From: Clostridia bacterium
GTDB lineage: Bacteria > Bacillota > Clostridia > Oscillospirales > CAG-382
DNA: 7,285 nucleotides
Reading direction: 5' to 3'
Assembly: GCA_017397605.1 (NCBI GenBank)
Contig: JAFQII010000077.1
Location: forward strand, 1 to 7,285
Shown piece after piece: positions 1 to 5,426 of the stretch. A program made the position numbers and the translations under genes. Positions within the stretch are counted from its first letter, which is position 1, and every line of letters begins with the position of its first letter. The notes under the pieces were generated by a model. That model searched no databases. It was not told the DNA's origin and was given only the letters and a program-made list of their open reading frames with translations.

Positions 1-983
1 AGCAGGGTCTTGGAATATTTCTTTTTCATGTTTTCGTCTCCGAACTGCTTTAAGACCCGTTCGTCGCAGGACAACTCCATGTCAAGGCTCATGCGGTTAA
101 ACGCCAGCCAGCACAACGGATTGAACCAGTGCACGCACAGGATCAAAAAAGACAGCGGTTTGACCAAATGGTCAAGCCTTTTGAGGTGATACCGTTCGTG
201 CGCAAGAATGTATGAAGTGGATTCTTCCCCCATGCCAAACGGTATGTAAATACGGGGTCTGAAAATGCCGAGCGCAAACGGCGAGCCGATGCGGTCGGAA
301 CCGTAGACGTTGTCATACAGCAACACGGCAGTTTGCAGACGTTTTTTGAGCTTGATGTACGTGACAGCGCCGTAGCCGAGCATGCAAACCACGCCGATCG
401 CCCAGACGGTCGCAAGGATAACGCCGAGCGTGTACTGCCAATCGACCGAGGGCGCGGGTGTTTGTACGGGTGTTTCGACAGGCGGAACGACGGGCGTTTC
501 TACCGTCGGTGCGGAGACCTCTGGGGACATAGGTTTTTCGACCGTCGGCGCAGACACCTCGGGCGCGGGAACCGACACTTCGGGCGTCGGATGGGATACC
601 TCGGGCTTTTGCTCGACGGAAGGCGGCGTCACGGGCGTGCTGACCGTCCCTTCGTTGGGAATCACGGGCACGGACGGAATGCTGATTTCGTCGGACACTT
701 CGGGTGCGGATACGGATTCGGAAACCGTCTCGGAGCTCGTCTCGGAGCTCGTCTCCTGTGTGCTTTCTTCGATGTCAAACGTGGGAATGGCATTTGTGTT
801 GAAAATGCTGATCGACGACTCAAACGAAAACGGTACGCAGAGACGGAATGCGACGACAAGCCACAGCAGGTAAGCATATTTCTTTGGCGCTTTGGACAAC
901 AGCATGCGCGCAAGCATGACGACTAAAATGACGATGCTTGCCGTCAGACTCATTTCCAGTATCGTTTCAAAAACGGTTAACAA
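1..983 (-). CDS. BlaR1/MecR1-like M56 family membrane metalloprotease, partial (C-terminus beyond left edge)
   Basis: 327 codons are visible. Family role: a membrane sensor-protease that on signal inactivates the partner BlaI-type repressor. Seen: hydrophobic segments at about residues 7-29, 37-52, 184-210 and 276-296; zinc-protease motif HERYH (H262, E263, H266); and MELSCDE around E303, the likely third zinc ligand. The order matches BlaR1, with the zinc domain in the cytoplasm. The TM2-TM3 outer loop is unusually long, about residues 56-183, and consists of Ser/Thr/Pro/Val/Glu-rich repeats. I chose TTG at 983 because AAGGAG at 992-997 sits 8 nt upstream. The in-frame GTG at 992 would give a GTGA overlap with the repressor stop but leaves no room for that ribosome binding site. 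The gene follows the BlaI-type gene directly. Any C-terminal penicillin-binding sensor lies outside the window, so the signal is unknown; many M56 proteins lack that domain. Confidence 0.9.
   Translation of the reverse strand, partial: MLTVFETILEMSLTASIVILVVMLARMLLSKAPKKYAYLLWLVVAFRLCVPFSFESSISIFNTNAIPTFDIEESTQETSSETSSETVSESVSAPEVSDEISIPSVPVIPNEGTVSTPVTPPSVEQKPEVSHPTPEVSVPAPEVSAPTVEKPMSPEVSAPTVETPVVPPVETPVQTPAPSVDWQYTLGVILATVWAIGVVCMLGYGAVTYIKLKKRLQTAVLLYDNVYGSDRIGSPFALGIFRPRIYIPFGMGEESTSYILAHERYHLKRLDHLVKPLSFLILCVHWFNPLCWLAFNRMSLDMELSCDERVLKQFGDENMKKKYSKTL
444..761 (-). repeat. Degenerate PEVS/SAPTVE repeat region coding for the outer loop of the M56 protein
   Basis: This part of the M56 gene encodes residues about 75-180, almost wholly Ser, Thr, Pro, Val, Glu and Ala. 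PEVS recurs at residues 94, 128, 134, 141 and 154. SAPTVE occurs twice (starting at 144 and 157), 13 residues apart. No globular fold is expected. It probably acts as an extended stalk or wall-spanning linker between TM2 and TM3; this role is inferred from composition only. Confidence 0.8.
727..750. repeat. Perfect 12-bp tandem duplication (GTCTCGGAGCTC x2)
   Basis: Two identical adjacent 12-base units encode ETSS-ETSS in the minus-strand M56 protein, and a third partial unit (GTCTC) follows at 751. The unit is a multiple of three, so copy-number change by slippage would lengthen or shorten the loop without breaking the frame. Confidence 0.9.
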
Positions 984-988
984 TGTAC

Positions 989-1348
989 TCACTCCTTGTG
1001 ATCGTCAATCAGCTTTTTGAGTTCCTCGGCTTCTTTTTTGGATAATTTCTTCTCTCCCAAAAACGAAACGAGAAACTTGGGCAGTGAGCCCTCGAAGGTG
1101 TGCTCGACAAAATGCTCGCTCGCAAAGGTCTGTACGTCCTCGCGCGGAACGGTGGAGGTTACGATCGTATCAACGTTTTGCGCAAAGCCTTTTTCGCACA
1201 GCTTGCGCAGTGTGGTGTAGGTCGTGGGCTTTTTCCAGCCAAGGCGCTCCTTGCACAGCTCGACAAGCTTGCCCGATGCAACGGGCTCGTTGTCCCAGAT
1301 CACGGACATAAAACGGTAGTCGCTTTCGCAAAGTTTGAGGTTTTCCAT
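989..1348 (-). CDS. BlaI/MecI-family transcriptional repressor
   Basis: A 119-aa protein of typical BlaI/MecI length. The N-terminal winged helix (about residues 1-72) carries the family pattern of a Trp before the recognition helix (W38), then TTYTTLRKLCEKG at 42-54. The C-terminal helices (about 73-119) match the dimerisation arm. Family role: dimeric repressor of its own operon and of resistance or cell-wall genes, removed by proteolysis driven by the partner M56 protein. The S. aureus BlaI cut site Asn101-Phe102 aligns by eye with Ser95-Phe96 here (FLVSFLGEKK). The ATG at 1348 is preceded by AGAAGGA with about 10 nt spacing. The M56 gene follows immediately, which is the standard pairing. 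No beta-lactamase or penicillin-binding protein gene is visible, so the regulon is unknown. The promoter and candidate operator repeats lie just upstream. Confidence 0.93.
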   Translation of the reverse strand: MENLKLCESDYRFMSVIWDNEPVASGKLVELCKERLGWKKPTTYTTLRKLCEKGFAQNVDTIVTSTVPREDVQTFASEHFVEHTFEGSLPKFLVSFLGEKKLSKKEAEELKKLIDDHKE

Positions 1349-1387
1349 AAATACGTATTCCTTCTTTCAATTTCTTTCGTGCACGAA

Positions 1388-1434
1388 CGGTTGGCTTTTA
1401 CCAACCCCATGCTTAGTTTACAACAACCAACCGG
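1388..1434. promoter_or_regulatory. Candidate repressor operator: GGTTGG/CCAACC inverted repeats
   Basis: On the plus strand CGGTTGG is at 1388-1394, CCAACC at 1401-1406 and CCAACCGG at 1427-1434. The first two form a 6-bp inverted repeat with a 6-base gap just downstream of the -10 box. The third copy sits within the -35/-10 spacer and overlaps the palindrome AACCGGTT (1429-1436). Placement over the promoter core and start region is what autoregulation by the adjacent BlaI-type protein would require. A TTACAAC element, resembling the TACA half of classical BlaI/MecI operators, is also present at 1418-1424 but without a clear TGTA partner. Binding is inferred. Confidence 0.5.
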
Positions 1435-1443
1435 TTTTGTCAA
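1415..1443 (-). promoter_or_regulatory. Sigma-A-type promoter of the BlaI/M56 operon
   Basis: Reading the minus strand, TTGACA (1443-1438) is followed after exactly 17 bases by TAAACT (1420-1415), a 4/6 match to TATAAT. It lies between the terminator of the upstream unit and the repressor ATG, leaving a leader of roughly 60 nt. Confidence 0.7.
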
Positions 1444-1474
1444 GGGGTTTTGCAAAAAAATATCGTACAAATAT

Positions 1475-1499
1475 AAAAAAAGAGCCGAGCGGCTCTTTT
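1475..1499 (-). terminator. Intrinsic terminator at the end of the SCIFF-maturase-lipoprotein-HAD unit
   Basis: Reading the minus strand, AAAAGAGCCG pairs with CGGCTCTTTT (10 bp, 1499-1490 with 1487-1478) around a two-base CT turn (effectively a four-base loop), followed by a run of seven T (1481-1475). It begins 8 nt after the HAD stop codon and separates this unit from the BlaI promoter. Confidence 0.92.
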
Positions 1500-1507
1500 G
1501 ATTGCTT

Positions 1508-2158
1508 TTATTGGTTTTTGAGCGCGTCGCGCAGTGCCAAAAGGGACGGATACGTGGTTGCGACCGAACGGGTAAACTCGGTGGGCGGAAACATATCGGG
1601 GATCATAATCGGTTTCATCCCCGCGCGGTGGGCGGACTCCAGCCCGGGGTAGCTGTCCTCGACCGCGTAGGTCTCTGCGGGATCGCTTCCCAGCAGGCGG
1701 CAGGCGGTGAGGTAGATCTCGGGATCGGGCTTGCCGTGTGCAAACATGTCGCCCGTGGTCAGAACGTCAAAATAGCCCAGAATGCCCGCTTTGGTCAGGT
1801 GGTGCATGGCACTTTCGCGCCGTGTGGAAGTCGCCAGTGCGATGCGGTAGCCGTTTTCTTTGAGAAAGTCCAGAATCTCAAACAAGCCTTCTTTGAGCGG
1901 AATGCCGCGCTCGTCTAAAATGCGGTGAAAATGCGCGGTTTTCTTCGGCCCGAACTCCGCGTAGGTGTACTTGCCGCCGAAATACGCGTCAAACATGACG
2001 GCGATATCCGCGCCGTTGTGGCCTGCGCATCTGTCGCGGATCTCGTTGATCTGTTCGGGGGAGATGCCCATGTCGGAGGCGGTGCAGTCCCATGCTTCAA
2101 AATAGACGCGTTCTGTGTCGAATAACACGCCGTCCATGTCAAATACGATTGCTTTCAT
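1508..2158 (-). CDS. HAD-superfamily hydrolase, beta-phosphoglucomutase-like subfamily
   Basis: A 216-aa soluble enzyme, the normal length for a HAD phosphatase with a helical cap. All four motifs are visible: I, FDMDG with nucleophile D7 and acid/base D9; II, T110 in ALATST; III, K143 in HGKPDP; IV, E167-D168 in VEDS, the likely Mg2+ site. The cap lies between about residues 15 and 90. The His that follows motif I in beta-phosphoglucomutase (His20 in the L. lactis enzyme) aligns with Tyr19 (DTERVYFEAW), so a plain sugar-phosphate or nucleotide phosphatase is more likely than a mutase. The substrate is unknown. The ATG at 2158 overlaps the lipoprotein stop as ATGA, implying translational coupling; the frame remains open further upstream, but that part only shadows the lipoprotein gene. 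It is the last gene of the SCIFF unit. A link to peptide maturation is only suggested by position. Confidence 0.92.
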   Translation of the reverse strand: MKAIVFDMDGVLFDTERVYFEAWDCTASDMGISPEQINEIRDRCAGHNGADIAVMFDAYFGGKYTYAEFGPKKTAHFHRILDERGIPLKEGLFEILDFLKENGYRIALATSTRRESAMHHLTKAGILGYFDVLTTGDMFAHGKPDPEIYLTACRLLGSDPAETYAVEDSYPGLESAHRAGMKPIMIPDMFPPTEFTRSVATTYPSLLALRDALKNQ

Positions 2159-3567
2159 CCCTGGATACCTTCTTGCAGCATTGTCAAAATCTCGGTCAAT
2201 TGTGTTTGGTAGTGCGGGTCTGTGACGTCCAGCAAAATGCTTGCGGTGCCGTTTTCTTCCGTCATGGCGTAAGGCACGGCTGTATTCCCGATCGTGACGC
2301 TGTCGCACAGATACAGACAGATGCGGTCGGATTGCAAAGCGCTTTTCGCCGCGGTCAGTGCGTATGCGGCGGAGGTGAAGAGCGTTTCGCCGTCCGTTAC
2401 CTGCGTTGCCGTGATTTCGCCGTCGGCCGGGAGGCTGTCCGCAGACAAGCGGATGTGCGAGGGCGCGGAACCGCACAGTGCACGGAACGCAACGGTCGGC
2501 AGGTCGCCGCCTTCCTCGCGGCGGTACACATTGATACGGCTGTCAAAGGCTTCGTCCTTCAGCAGATACCAGGTGTCGCCCTGCGCAAACAAAAATCCGT
2601 CGTCGGTGCGCGCCCCGAAGCGGAACGCGCCGCTTTTGGGCAGAGAAAACGTGGTGCCGTTTTCTGTGTTGACAAAACGGATACTGCCGTCTTGCTCTTC
2701 GATCAGATAGCCCTTGCCCGAGGCAAGCACGCTGCCGTGCCCGTACGCGGGAATCAGGGTGTGGTCATAGGGGTTAAACAGCACTGTCTGTCCGTGCGCG
2801 GAGAGCGCAACCGCGTTTCCGTCGTAGGAAAGAAGCGGCGACAGCGGTGTTTCGGTCATGGCATCGGGGGAGAACGTCAATTGCACGAGCGAGCCGTCCT
2901 GCTTGGACACCAGCGCGTATTCCTCGTCACCCAGCAAAAACGTCATGCCGTCGGGAATGTTGTAGGAAGTATATGCTTTTTGATACTGCGGGCCGTAAAA
3001 AGATACGACGCCGTCGTGGATATGCACGTATCCGCCGCGGTAAAGCCGTATCGAATCGGTTTTTCCGCGGTCGAACCAGACGTAGGTGCTGTCCGCTTTG
3101 CATGCAAACGTGCGGTTTGTCTCTGCGGAATACAGGCACGCATAACCGTCCGCAAAGCCCATCATCGTCGGAAAGGTAAAGGACTCCTCCAAAATACCCG
3201 CAAACGTGCCGATTCCGTCGGGGTCGTAGCCTGTGATCGCGTTGCCCTTTTCGCGCTTGGTCAGTGCAAAATAGGTCCCGTCTCCGTAGGTCATGCCGAG
3301 AATCTTTTGGTCGCCCTTGCGCGTCAGAATGGTGTACAGATGCGGGGTATCGGTCTCTGCAAAGGTCATGTTTCGCTCGGGGAGCTCGGTGTTTTCCTGC
3401 TTGGACTCTTCCTTGGAATCCGTCTCCGTTGGATCCTTGGAAACCACGCCCGGGCGGTCGGGAAGATCCGCCGACGGGGAATCGGGCATGCTCAAAAAGC
3501 CCCCGGCGGTTTTGCAGCCGGAAAGCAATAAGATACATGCAAGGAAGAGCGGCAGTAGTTTTTTCAT
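2155..3567 (-). CDS. Secreted lipoprotein of unknown function, in the SCIFF operon
   Basis: 470 aa. The N-terminus is a lipoprotein signal peptide: MKK, a hydrophobic core at residues 4-15, and lipobox LSGC with lipidated Cys at 18. An acidic, disordered-looking linker (about 25-72, rich in Asp, Glu, Ser, Pro) follows. The rest has many short beta-prone stretches ending in turns such as YGDGTYFALTK, SKQDGSLVQL and EEQDGSIRFV, giving a beta-propeller-like look, but I recognise no named family or catalytic motif. It should be anchored to the outer face of the membrane. The ATG at 3567 overlaps the maturase stop (ATGA), and its own stop overlaps the HAD start in the same way, so it is probably co-translated with the SCIFF maturase. 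Possible roles, all inference: binding, folding or presenting the exported mature peptide, or an unrelated envelope function. A TTG-initiated extension to 3606 is less likely because it hides the signal peptide. Confidence 0.88.
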   Translation of the reverse strand: MKKLLPLFLACILLLSGCKTAGGFLSMPDSPSADLPDRPGVVSKDPTETDSKEESKQENTELPERNMTFAETDTPHLYTILTRKGDQKILGMTYGDGTYFALTKREKGNAITGYDPDGIGTFAGILEESFTFPTMMGFADGYACLYSAETNRTFACKADSTYVWFDRGKTDSIRLYRGGYVHIHDGVVSFYGPQYQKAYTSYNIPDGMTFLLGDEEYALVSKQDGSLVQLTFSPDAMTETPLSPLLSYDGNAVALSAHGQTVLFNPYDHTLIPAYGHGSVLASGKGYLIEEQDGSIRFVNTENGTTFSLPKSGAFRFGARTDDGFLFAQGDTWYLLKDEAFDSRINVYRREEGGDLPTVAFRALCGSAPSHIRLSADSLPADGEITATQVTDGETLFTSAAYALTAAKSALQSDRICLYLCDSVTIGNTAVPYAMTEENGTASILLDVTDPHYQTQLTEILTMLQEGIQG

Positions 3568-4940
3568 TTCAGATTCTTTTCGGCGATCTTGAGCATGATC
3601 GCGCATTCCATACGTTTTTTAAACAGTTTGCAGCCGTAGTCGTAGACGCCGCGGATCGAGCCCGTTGCGTGATAAGCGTTTGCGGCACATCCGCCCGAGC
3701 AATACAGCTTTGCCCAGCAGTCTTTGCATTCTGCTCTTGCATATGCGTTGCAGAGCTTAAACTCGTCGCGGATCTCCGTGTTGGTGACGCCGTTCCAGAT
3801 GTCGCCCATGAGGTACTTTTTGTCGCCGACAAACTGGTGGCAGGGGTACAGTTCACCCGTGGGGGTGACGGCAAGGTATTCCGTGCCGCTTACGCAGCCA
3901 GAGATACGCTTGTAGATGCAGGGGCCTCCCGTGAGGTCGATCATATAGTGATAGAAGGTAAAGCCGTTACCTGCCTTTTTGCGGCGCAGCATTTCGATCG
4001 CGAGCTGCTCGTACTGCTCGTACAGCTTGGGCAGGTCTTCTTCCGTGAGCGCATAGGGGTCTTTGGGGTCGCAGACGACGGGCTCCATCGACAGCTCGGT
4101 AAAGCCGAGGTCTGCCATGTGCTTGATGTCCTCCAAAAAGTCCACGTTGCGGTGCGTAAACGTTCCGCGCATGTAGTAGCCGCGGCCTTCGCGCTGCTCG
4201 ATAAATCTTTGGAACTTGGGGACGATCAGATCGTAGCTTCCCTCGCCCGAAACGGTCATACGCGATGCGTCGTGAATCTCCTTGCGTCCGTCGAGGCTGA
4301 GCACGACGTTGTGCATCTCGCGGTTGGCAAATTCCGTGACCTCATCATCCAACAGCACGCCGTTGGTTGTGAGCGTAAAGCGGAAGTTTTTGCCCGCGTC
4401 TTTTTCGATCGAGCGCGCATATTCGACAAGCTGTTTGACAACGTCCCAGTTCATCAGCGGCTCGCCGCCAAAGAAATCGACCTCGAGATTGCGTCTCTTG
4501 CCCGAGTGTGCGACCAAAAAGTCCAGCGCCTGCATACCGACCTCAAAACTCATCAGCGAGCGCTTGCCGTTGTACTTGCCCTGCGCGGCAAAGCAGTACT
4601 CGCAGTTGAGGTTGCAGGTGTGCGCGACGTGCAGGCAGAGCGCCTTGATATCCGTCACGCGGTTTTTGAGATCAAACGCGCTGTCGGCAAAGACGTCCTT
4701 GGTAAACAGTTTTTTTGCCGTGCGGAGCTCTTCCAAATCGTCAAAGACCTCGCGTATCTCCTGCTCGTTGATATCGGGGGTGTCTGCGTATTTGTCAAGC
4801 ATCAGGCGCACGATTTCATCGCGGTCTGTGGTTTCGTACAGCTCGATGATGTCATAAGCGAGCTCGTCCACGACGTGCACCGAGCCCGAAAAGACATCCA
4901 GAACAATATTGTATCCGTTTAGTTTGTATTGATGTATCAT
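3564..4940 (-). CDS. scfB: SCIFF peptide maturase: radical SAM/SPASM thioether-forming enzyme
   Basis: 458 aa, typical for the family. It uses S-adenosylmethionine and iron-sulfur clusters to cross-link cysteine sulfurs of the SCIFF peptide to nearby residues, in the cytoplasm. Domains: an N-terminal leader-binding (RRE/PqqD-like) region, about residues 1-95; a radical SAM core with C109-x3-C113-x2-C116 (HTCNLNCEYC) for the 4Fe-4S cluster and GGE at 158-160 for SAM; and a C-terminal SPASM domain with C341, C349, C367, then C405-x2-C408-x5-C414-x3-C418 and C437, the cysteines expected for two auxiliary clusters. I chose the ATG at 4940 because its start (MIHQYKLNGYNIVLD) looks like the family N-terminus; the upstream TTG at 4967 abuts a hairpin. 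The ribosome binding site (AAGAGA) is mediocre. The gene follows the precursor gene after a terminator-like hairpin, and its stop overlaps the lipoprotein start (ATGA). Confidence 0.96.
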   Translation of the reverse strand: MIHQYKLNGYNIVLDVFSGSVHVVDELAYDIIELYETTDRDEIVRLMLDKYADTPDINEQEIREVFDDLEELRTAKKLFTKDVFADSAFDLKNRVTDIKALCLHVAHTCNLNCEYCFAAQGKYNGKRSLMSFEVGMQALDFLVAHSGKRRNLEVDFFGGEPLMNWDVVKQLVEYARSIEKDAGKNFRFTLTTNGVLLDDEVTEFANREMHNVVLSLDGRKEIHDASRMTVSGEGSYDLIVPKFQRFIEQREGRGYYMRGTFTHRNVDFLEDIKHMADLGFTELSMEPVVCDPKDPYALTEEDLPKLYEQYEQLAIEMLRRKKAGNGFTFYHYMIDLTGGPCIYKRISGCVSGTEYLAVTPTGELYPCHQFVGDKKYLMGDIWNGVTNTEIRDEFKLCNAYARAECKDCWAKLYCSGGCAANAYHATGSIRGVYDYGCKLFKKRMECAIMLKIAEKNLK

Positions 4941-4970
4941 AGTCAGATCTCTTTTGTGATTGTTCAAATC

Positions 4971-4996
4971 AAAAGCCGCGGGAGTCCGCGGCTTTT
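4971..4996 (-). terminator. Terminator-like hairpin between the SCIFF peptide gene and its maturase
   Basis: A perfect 11-bp stem: AAAAGCCGCGG (4971-4981) with CCGCGGCTTTT (4986-4996) around a four-base loop. Read on the minus strand it ends in TTTTGATTTG, a short interrupted T-run, so termination is probably partial. It lies 13 nt after the peptide stop codon and 30 nt before the maturase start. No separate maturase promoter is visible, so it most likely lowers maturase mRNA relative to peptide mRNA and may also protect the 3' end of a short peptide transcript. Confidence 0.82.
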
Positions 4997-5009
4997 TGTT
5001 ATGACCGGA

Positions 5010-5162
5010 TTAGTCTTCTTTCTCTGCGTGCTCGCACTGCTGGTTTGCAACGCCGCAGGAAGTCTTGCAAGCGGACTGACAGGAGGTCTGGCATTCGCCG
5101 CAGCCGCCAACCTTTGCGCTCTGCTCAAGGTCTCTGGTTTCTACCGTCTGAATTCTTTTCAT
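5010..5162 (-). CDS. scfA: SCIFF (six cysteines in forty-five residues) ranthipeptide precursor
   Basis: A 50-aa peptide. Residues 1-20 (MKRIQTVETRDLEQSAKVGG) form the leader. The core carries exactly six cysteines (21, 24, 28, 32, 36, 43) in the near-invariant block CGECQTSCQSACKTSC, which identifies the SCIFF family. It is the substrate of the adjacent maturase. In the characterised SCIFF peptides, as I recall them, Cys32 is linked to Thr37; here residue 37 is Gly (codon GGC, complement of 5052-5054), giving SCGVANQQC. Thr26 and Thr34 remain. The start is well fixed: ATG at 5162 has AAGGAG at 5173-5178 with 10 nt spacing, and the in-frame ATG at 5195 lies between the -10 box and the expected transcript start. 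The mature product and its biological role are unknown. Confidence 0.96.
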   Translation of the reverse strand: MKRIQTVETRDLEQSAKVGGCGECQTSCQSACKTSCGVANQQCEHAEKED

Positions 5163-5172
5163 GTTAAAACGA

Positions 5173-5178
5173 CTCCTT
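5173..5178 (-). promoter_or_regulatory. Strong ribosome binding site of the SCIFF peptide gene
   Basis: AAGGAG on the minus strand, 10 nt before the ATG at 5162. It excludes the longer upstream start and, with the strong promoter, suggests high peptide output. The maturase and response regulator sites are visibly weaker. Confidence 0.85.
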
Positions 5179-5197
5179 TTGATACTTTGATACATTC

Positions 5198-5226
5198 ATT
5201 ATAGCGGGGTTTGATCGTTTTGTCAA
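5198..5226 (-). promoter_or_regulatory. Consensus sigma-A promoter of the SCIFF operon
   Basis: On the minus strand TTGACA (5226-5221) and TATAAT (5203-5198) are both exact consensus hexamers with the optimal 17-base spacer. Upstream, 5231-5249 reads as an A-rich stretch that could act as an UP element. The expected transcript start is near 5191, giving a leader of about 28 nt with no room for a riboswitch. No clear operator dyad overlaps it. Confidence 0.92.
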
Positions 5227-5362
5227 GGGTTTTGTGTAATTTTTGTTGCCAAGAGAGTGCCGCGGCGGGGCATCCTCCTTTGCGCGCGGGCAAAAAACGG
5301 GCAAATACCGCAAACTTTTTTTCAAACAACCGCGGTTCGGATACAACTTAGCAACAAAAGTA

Positions 5363-5371
5363 TGTTATAAT
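5363..5371 (+). promoter_or_regulatory. Extended -10 promoter of the two-component system
   Basis: TGTTATAAT is a TGn motif joined to a perfect TATAAT (5366-5371). No good -35 hexamer lies at 16-18 bases upstream, consistent with an extended -10 promoter or one needing an activator. The leader would be about 50 nt and contains a weak inverted repeat, TTGGAGCA (5381-5388) with TGCTCAA (5404-5410), just before the ribosome binding site. Confidence 0.68.
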
Positions 5372-5426
5372 AAAAATATATTGGAGCAGCTATATATTTG
5401 TTTTGCTCAAAAAGAGGTATCAAAAC

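Noticed and set aside
2159..2476. N-terminal extension of the HAD protein (106 residues)
   Set aside because: The extension is Arg/His-rich, lies within the lipoprotein gene in another frame and matches nothing in HAD enzymes. The ATG at 2158 starts right at the conserved first strand.
2092..3531. A 479-codon plus-strand open frame opposite the lipoprotein gene
   Set aside because: It is a shadow of the lipoprotein gene, which has a signal peptide, lipobox and overlapping starts and stops with its neighbours; the plus frame has none of these.
3264..4922. A 552-codon open frame on the plus strand opposite the maturase and lipoprotein genes
   Set aside because: It is antisense to the SCIFF maturase, whose motifs are unmistakable. 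The long frame comes from codon bias and shows no domain, ribosome binding site or promoter.
5163..5195. Longer SCIFF start (MYQSIKRSRFN-)
   Set aside because: The upstream ATG lies ahead of the expected transcript start and the AAGGAG site is placed for the ATG at 5162.
5223..5273. A 16-codon minus-strand ORF after AAAGGAGG
   Set aside because: The ribosome binding site touches the ATG with no spacing, and the ORF runs into the SCIFF -35 box; probably chance.
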